In this document: positions 15,473 through 16,653 of the stretch, one piece after another
Numbering within the stretch: position 1 is the first letter of the stretch
How the letters are laid out: each line of letters begins with the position of its first letter
Assembly: GCA_002502295.1 (NCBI GenBank)
Contig: DANX01000036.1
Span: 13,559-30,211, forward strand
Length of the DNA stretch: 16,653 bases
Direction: 5' to 3'
Origin: Euryarchaeota archaeon UBA561
GTDB lineage: Archaea > Thermoplasmatota > Poseidoniia > Poseidoniales > Poseidoniaceae
Notes under the pieces: model-generated
The model's database searches: none
The model's input: only the letters and a program-made list of their open reading frames with translations
What the model was told of the DNA's origin: nothing
Position numbers and translations under genes: made by a program

Positions 15473-15667
15473 ATGACCCATGATTCGGTCGAGGATCACC
15501 TTGCCGAATTGGCGGAATTGGTTGCGCAGGCCGAAGCCATGGGCGTTGATTTGTGGCCTGAACCCAAACCCGTACGGCCCTGGGCAAAATACGCTTTGGC
15601 TTCGTTTATGATCATCATGATCGTCTCTTGGGTTTCGAAAGCCATGGTGCGGTTCACGAACCTCTAA
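15473..15667 (+). CDS. Small single-helix membrane protein (64 residues)
   Basis: The predicted protein has an acidic amphipathic N-terminal half (EDHLAELAELVAQAEAMGVDL), a proline hinge (PEPKPVRPW) and one hydrophobic helix near the C-terminus (about residues 40-60, YALASFMIIMIVSWVSKAMV), ending in a short basic tail. A TATA-like box lies at leaderless distance. Nothing else is encoded in this interval, and the protein-like composition supports a real gene. I recognise no family. The Leu/Ala-rich N-terminus could mediate oligomerisation or partner binding. tRNA-Gln follows 53 bases downstream and may be co-transcribed. Confidence 0.6.
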   Translation: MTHDSVEDHLAELAELVAQAEAMGVDLWPEPKPVRPWAKYALASFMIIMIVSWVSKAMVRFTNL

Positions 15668-15697
15668 CCTTCTCCTGTTCACCGCTGAATTGAAGAA

Positions 15698-15718
15698 GGC
15701 CATCGAAGTGGCGATGCC
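15698..15718 (+). other. Hairpin immediately 5' of tRNA-Gln
   Basis: GGC-C-ATCG (15698-15705) pairs with CGATGCC (15712-15718), with one bulged C and a six-base loop, ending two bases before the tRNA. It could be a leader structure or the 3' end of the upstream transcript. It may be chance. Confidence 0.25.
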
Positions 15719-15720
15719 AC

Positions 15721-15796
15721 AGTCCCTTAGTGTAGCGGTCCATCATGGAGGATTCTGGTTCCTCCGACCTCGGTTCAAATCCGGGAGGGACTACCA
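15721..15796 (+). tRNA. tRNA-Gln (anticodon CTG)
   Basis: The acceptor stem AGTCCCT pairs with AGGGACT. The D arm GTGTAGCGGTCCATCAT has the poor D-stem pairing typical of archaeal Gln and Glu tRNAs. The anticodon stem GAGGA/TCCTC encloses the loop TTCTGGT, so the anticodon is CTG. The T arm is CTCGG-TTCAAAT-CCGGG, and A plus an encoded CCA end the gene. The start AGTCCC and the overall sequence match archaeal tRNA-Gln. No intron is present. Confidence 0.95.
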
Positions 15797-15819
15797 CCGC
15801 CCAAGGCCGCAGTCATGCG

Positions 15820-15827
15820 AAAATATA
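15820..15827 (+). promoter_or_regulatory. Possible upstream TATA box (with BRE-like CGAAA) of the lipoprotein gene
   Basis: The stretch GCGAAAATATAC reads as a BRE-like CGAAA followed by an A/T box. A start site about 26 bases downstream would fall inside operator 1. It may be a second, distal promoter for the lipoprotein gene. The T run at 15837-15843 argues that some transcripts would end there. Confidence 0.35.
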
Positions 15828-15836
15828 CGTCGGTTG

Positions 15837-15843
15837 TTTTTTT
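15837..15843 (+). terminator. Oligo-T terminator after tRNA-Gln
   Basis: Seven consecutive T residues lie 40 bases after the encoded CCA of tRNA-Gln. Archaeal RNA polymerase terminates on oligo-T tracts without needing a hairpin. The run overlaps the left edge of operator 1, which separates the tRNA transcript from the regulated gene. Confidence 0.5.
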
Positions 15844-15857
15844 AGGACGACCTAAAC
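15841..15857 (+). promoter_or_regulatory. Operator 1: DtxR/IdeR-like palindrome
   Basis: TTTAGG-ACGA-CCTAAA is a perfect inverted repeat with six-base arms around four bases, followed by C. The spacing TTAGG-N4-CCTAA is the same as in the first 14 bases of the DtxR consensus box. It lies just upstream of the TATA box at 15859. The same site recurs with two changes at 15875. Such sites bind iron- or manganese-activated repressors of the DtxR family, which occur widely in archaea. Confidence 0.65.
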
Positions 15858-15858
15858 A

Positions 15859-15864
15859 TTATAT
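15859..15864 (+). promoter_or_regulatory. TATA box of the lipoprotein gene
   Basis: TTATAT lies exactly between the two operators. A start about 26 bases downstream (near 15888) would fall within operator 2 and give a leader of about 17 bases containing GAGGG. Confidence 0.5.
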
Positions 15865-15874
15865 CTGACGGACT

Positions 15875-15891
15875 TTTCGGGCGACCTAAAC
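15875..15891 (+). promoter_or_regulatory. Operator 2: second copy of the DtxR/IdeR-like site
   Basis: TTTCGG-GCGA-CCTAAA plus C differs from operator 1 at only two of 17 positions. Its centre is 34 bases from that of operator 1. It covers the predicted transcription start, the position where a bound repressor would block the polymerase. Confidence 0.6.
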
Positions 15892-15893
15892 CC

Positions 15894-15898
15894 GAGGG
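15894..15898 (+). promoter_or_regulatory. Ribosome binding site of the lipoprotein gene
   Basis: GAGGG is followed by six bases (TTAAAC) and the ATG at 15905. Confidence 0.5.
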
Positions 15899-15904
15899 TT
15901 AAAC

Positions 15905-16653
15905 ATGGAATTGAAGACAAAATCAATCAAAGGAATGACGCTAGCACTATTGATGTTGATCGCCGCTATGGCAGGATGCATTGGTTCAGAAGAAGACGAC
16001 ACGGAAACCGAGGACACGGTTGATGCTCCGGTCACAAGCGGCACGGACGCAGGGTACACCTATGCGTCTGATGTCGAAAACCACCGAGCATTGATGAAGG
16101 ACCTTTGCGACATCAAGGCCGCAGCCAGCTCTGACGGTGGCTACGACTTTGCAACAGCAAAGGACATTTACACCAATGGCAAGAACGCTGAGAAGAGCGA
16201 TGGCTCCTTCCGCACCCTTGCTGGCTTCGCTGCCGCTGACGGCAAGAAGCACAACTACGATTCTTACTACAACATGTCTGGCTCTGTTGGCCAGCACATC
16301 ATGGACGCCATGGAAGGCACCGGTGACTTCACCAACACCTCCGACACCGTTCGCTACCAAGGAATCGCTAAGTTGACCGCCAACATGGGCATGGTCGCTT
16401 ACACCATCCACGAGCTCAACTCCGCTGTTGCCAAGGCTGACGCCGGCAACGTGGACAACGACTCTGGAGCTCCTCACAACTGGGACGAGGGCTGGGCCTT
16501 CTTCCACGGACCGGAAGAGGACTGGTCGTGCTCCCCTGCATACACCATGAAGAAGCGAGCCGCTGACTACGGAACTGAAACCGACGGTGTCTCGAACGCT
16601 CTTACCGCAACCACGGACGCCATGGTCGCCGGACTTGCTGCTCTCCAAGCACA
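15905..16653 (+). CDS. Lipoprotein resembling FEA1-type iron-assimilation proteins (3' end outside the window)
   Basis: The frame is open from the ATG at 15905 to the window end (249 residues, incomplete). Residues 1-25 form a lipoprotein signal: basic start, hydrophobic core ALLMLIAAMA, lipobox ending in Gly24-Cys25. An acidic linker (SEEDDTETED) then leads to a soluble, probably helical domain on the outer face of the membrane. VAYTIHELNSAVAKADAG (164-181) and HNWDEGWAFFHGPEED (191-206) resemble the conserved core of algal FEA1/high-CO2-inducible periplasmic proteins linked to iron uptake. This likeness is from pattern memory and is moderate. Beyond the signal region codon use is strongly C-ending (AAC, GAC, TTC, ACC) and AAG-rich, as in highly expressed genes. 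The promoter carries two DtxR-like operators, consistent with metal control. A general substrate-binding lipoprotein is the alternative. Confidence 0.85.
   Translation, partial: MELKTKSIKGMTLALLMLIAAMAGCIGSEEDDTETEDTVDAPVTSGTDAGYTYASDVENHRALMKDLCDIKAAASSDGGYDFATAKDIYTNGKNAEKSDGSFRTLAGFAAADGKKHNYDSYYNMSGSVGQHIMDAMEGTGDFTNTSDTVRYQGIAKLTANMGMVAYTIHELNSAVAKADAGNVDNDSGAPHNWDEGWAFFHGPEEDWSCSPAYTMKKRAADYGTETDGVSNALTATTDAMVAGLAALQA

Noticed and set aside
15986..16648. A 220-codon open frame on the minus strand
   Set aside because: It is antisense to the lipoprotein gene, whose C-ending codon bias removes stops from that frame. Its translation is Val/Gly/Ser-rich and protein-unlike, and the sense frame has a clear lipobox and ribosome site.
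1..16653. Mobile elements, prophage, CRISPR arrays, or integration next to the two tRNA genes
   Set aside because: I saw no transposase, integrase, terminal inverted repeats, spaced direct repeats, or duplicated tRNA 3' ends within the window.

Overview
The window looks like a chromosomal segment of a marine planktonic euryarchaeote, most likely Marine Group II (Candidatus Poseidoniales) or a close relative in Thermoplasmatota. This is inferred from an archaeal NFACT/Rqc2-type gene, archaeal-looking tRNA-Gln and tRNA-Phe genes, starts that either lack a leader or carry an AGGTGA/GGAGG ribosome site, TATA-like boxes about 25 bases upstream of some starts, moderate GC content and very tight packing. 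No marker gene proves the assignment. I saw no insertion sequence, prophage, CRISPR array or origin, and no gene-free stretch over 300 bases.

Layout. Positions 1-246 hold the end of a Gln/Pro/Trp-rich protein with a C-terminal zinc ribbon. An M29-like aminopeptidase homologue follows on the minus strand (253-1401), divergent from an M32 carboxypeptidase (1519-3015). The next minus-strand block, read right to left, is a five-helix membrane protein (5078-7198), a MogA/MoaB molybdopterin enzyme (4488-5069) and a dihydroorotase (3012-4421). tRNA-Phe and a bacterial-type RNase PH (7483-8307) lie upstream of it on the same strand. A thiolase (8401-9597) is on the plus strand. A second long minus-strand block, from 15371 down to 9601, encodes a Nudix/metallo-beta-lactamase fusion, a VAT1-like quinone oxidoreductase, the NFACT protein, a small one-helix protein and an ArsC-family thioredoxin-fold protein. 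The right end is on the plus strand: a 64-residue membrane protein, tRNA-Gln(CUG), and a lipoprotein gene that runs out of the window.

Most of the window is housekeeping: peptide turnover, pyrimidine and molybdenum-cofactor synthesis, RNA processing, ribosome rescue and acyl-CoA metabolism. The most interesting part is the right end. The lipoprotein resembles FEA1-type iron-assimilation proteins. Its promoter carries two near-identical 17-base palindromic sites, 34 bases apart, with the TTAGG-N4-CCTAA geometry of DtxR/IdeR metal-regulator boxes. The sites flank a TATA box, and one covers the expected transcription start. Gene similarity and operator type point independently to a metal-controlled (probably iron-controlled), strongly expressed surface protein. 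Other points of interest are an M29 homologue that seems to have lost its metal-binding residues, a dihydroorotase with Gln in place of the first metal-binding His, and the Nudix/MBL fusion in the same gene block as NFACT.
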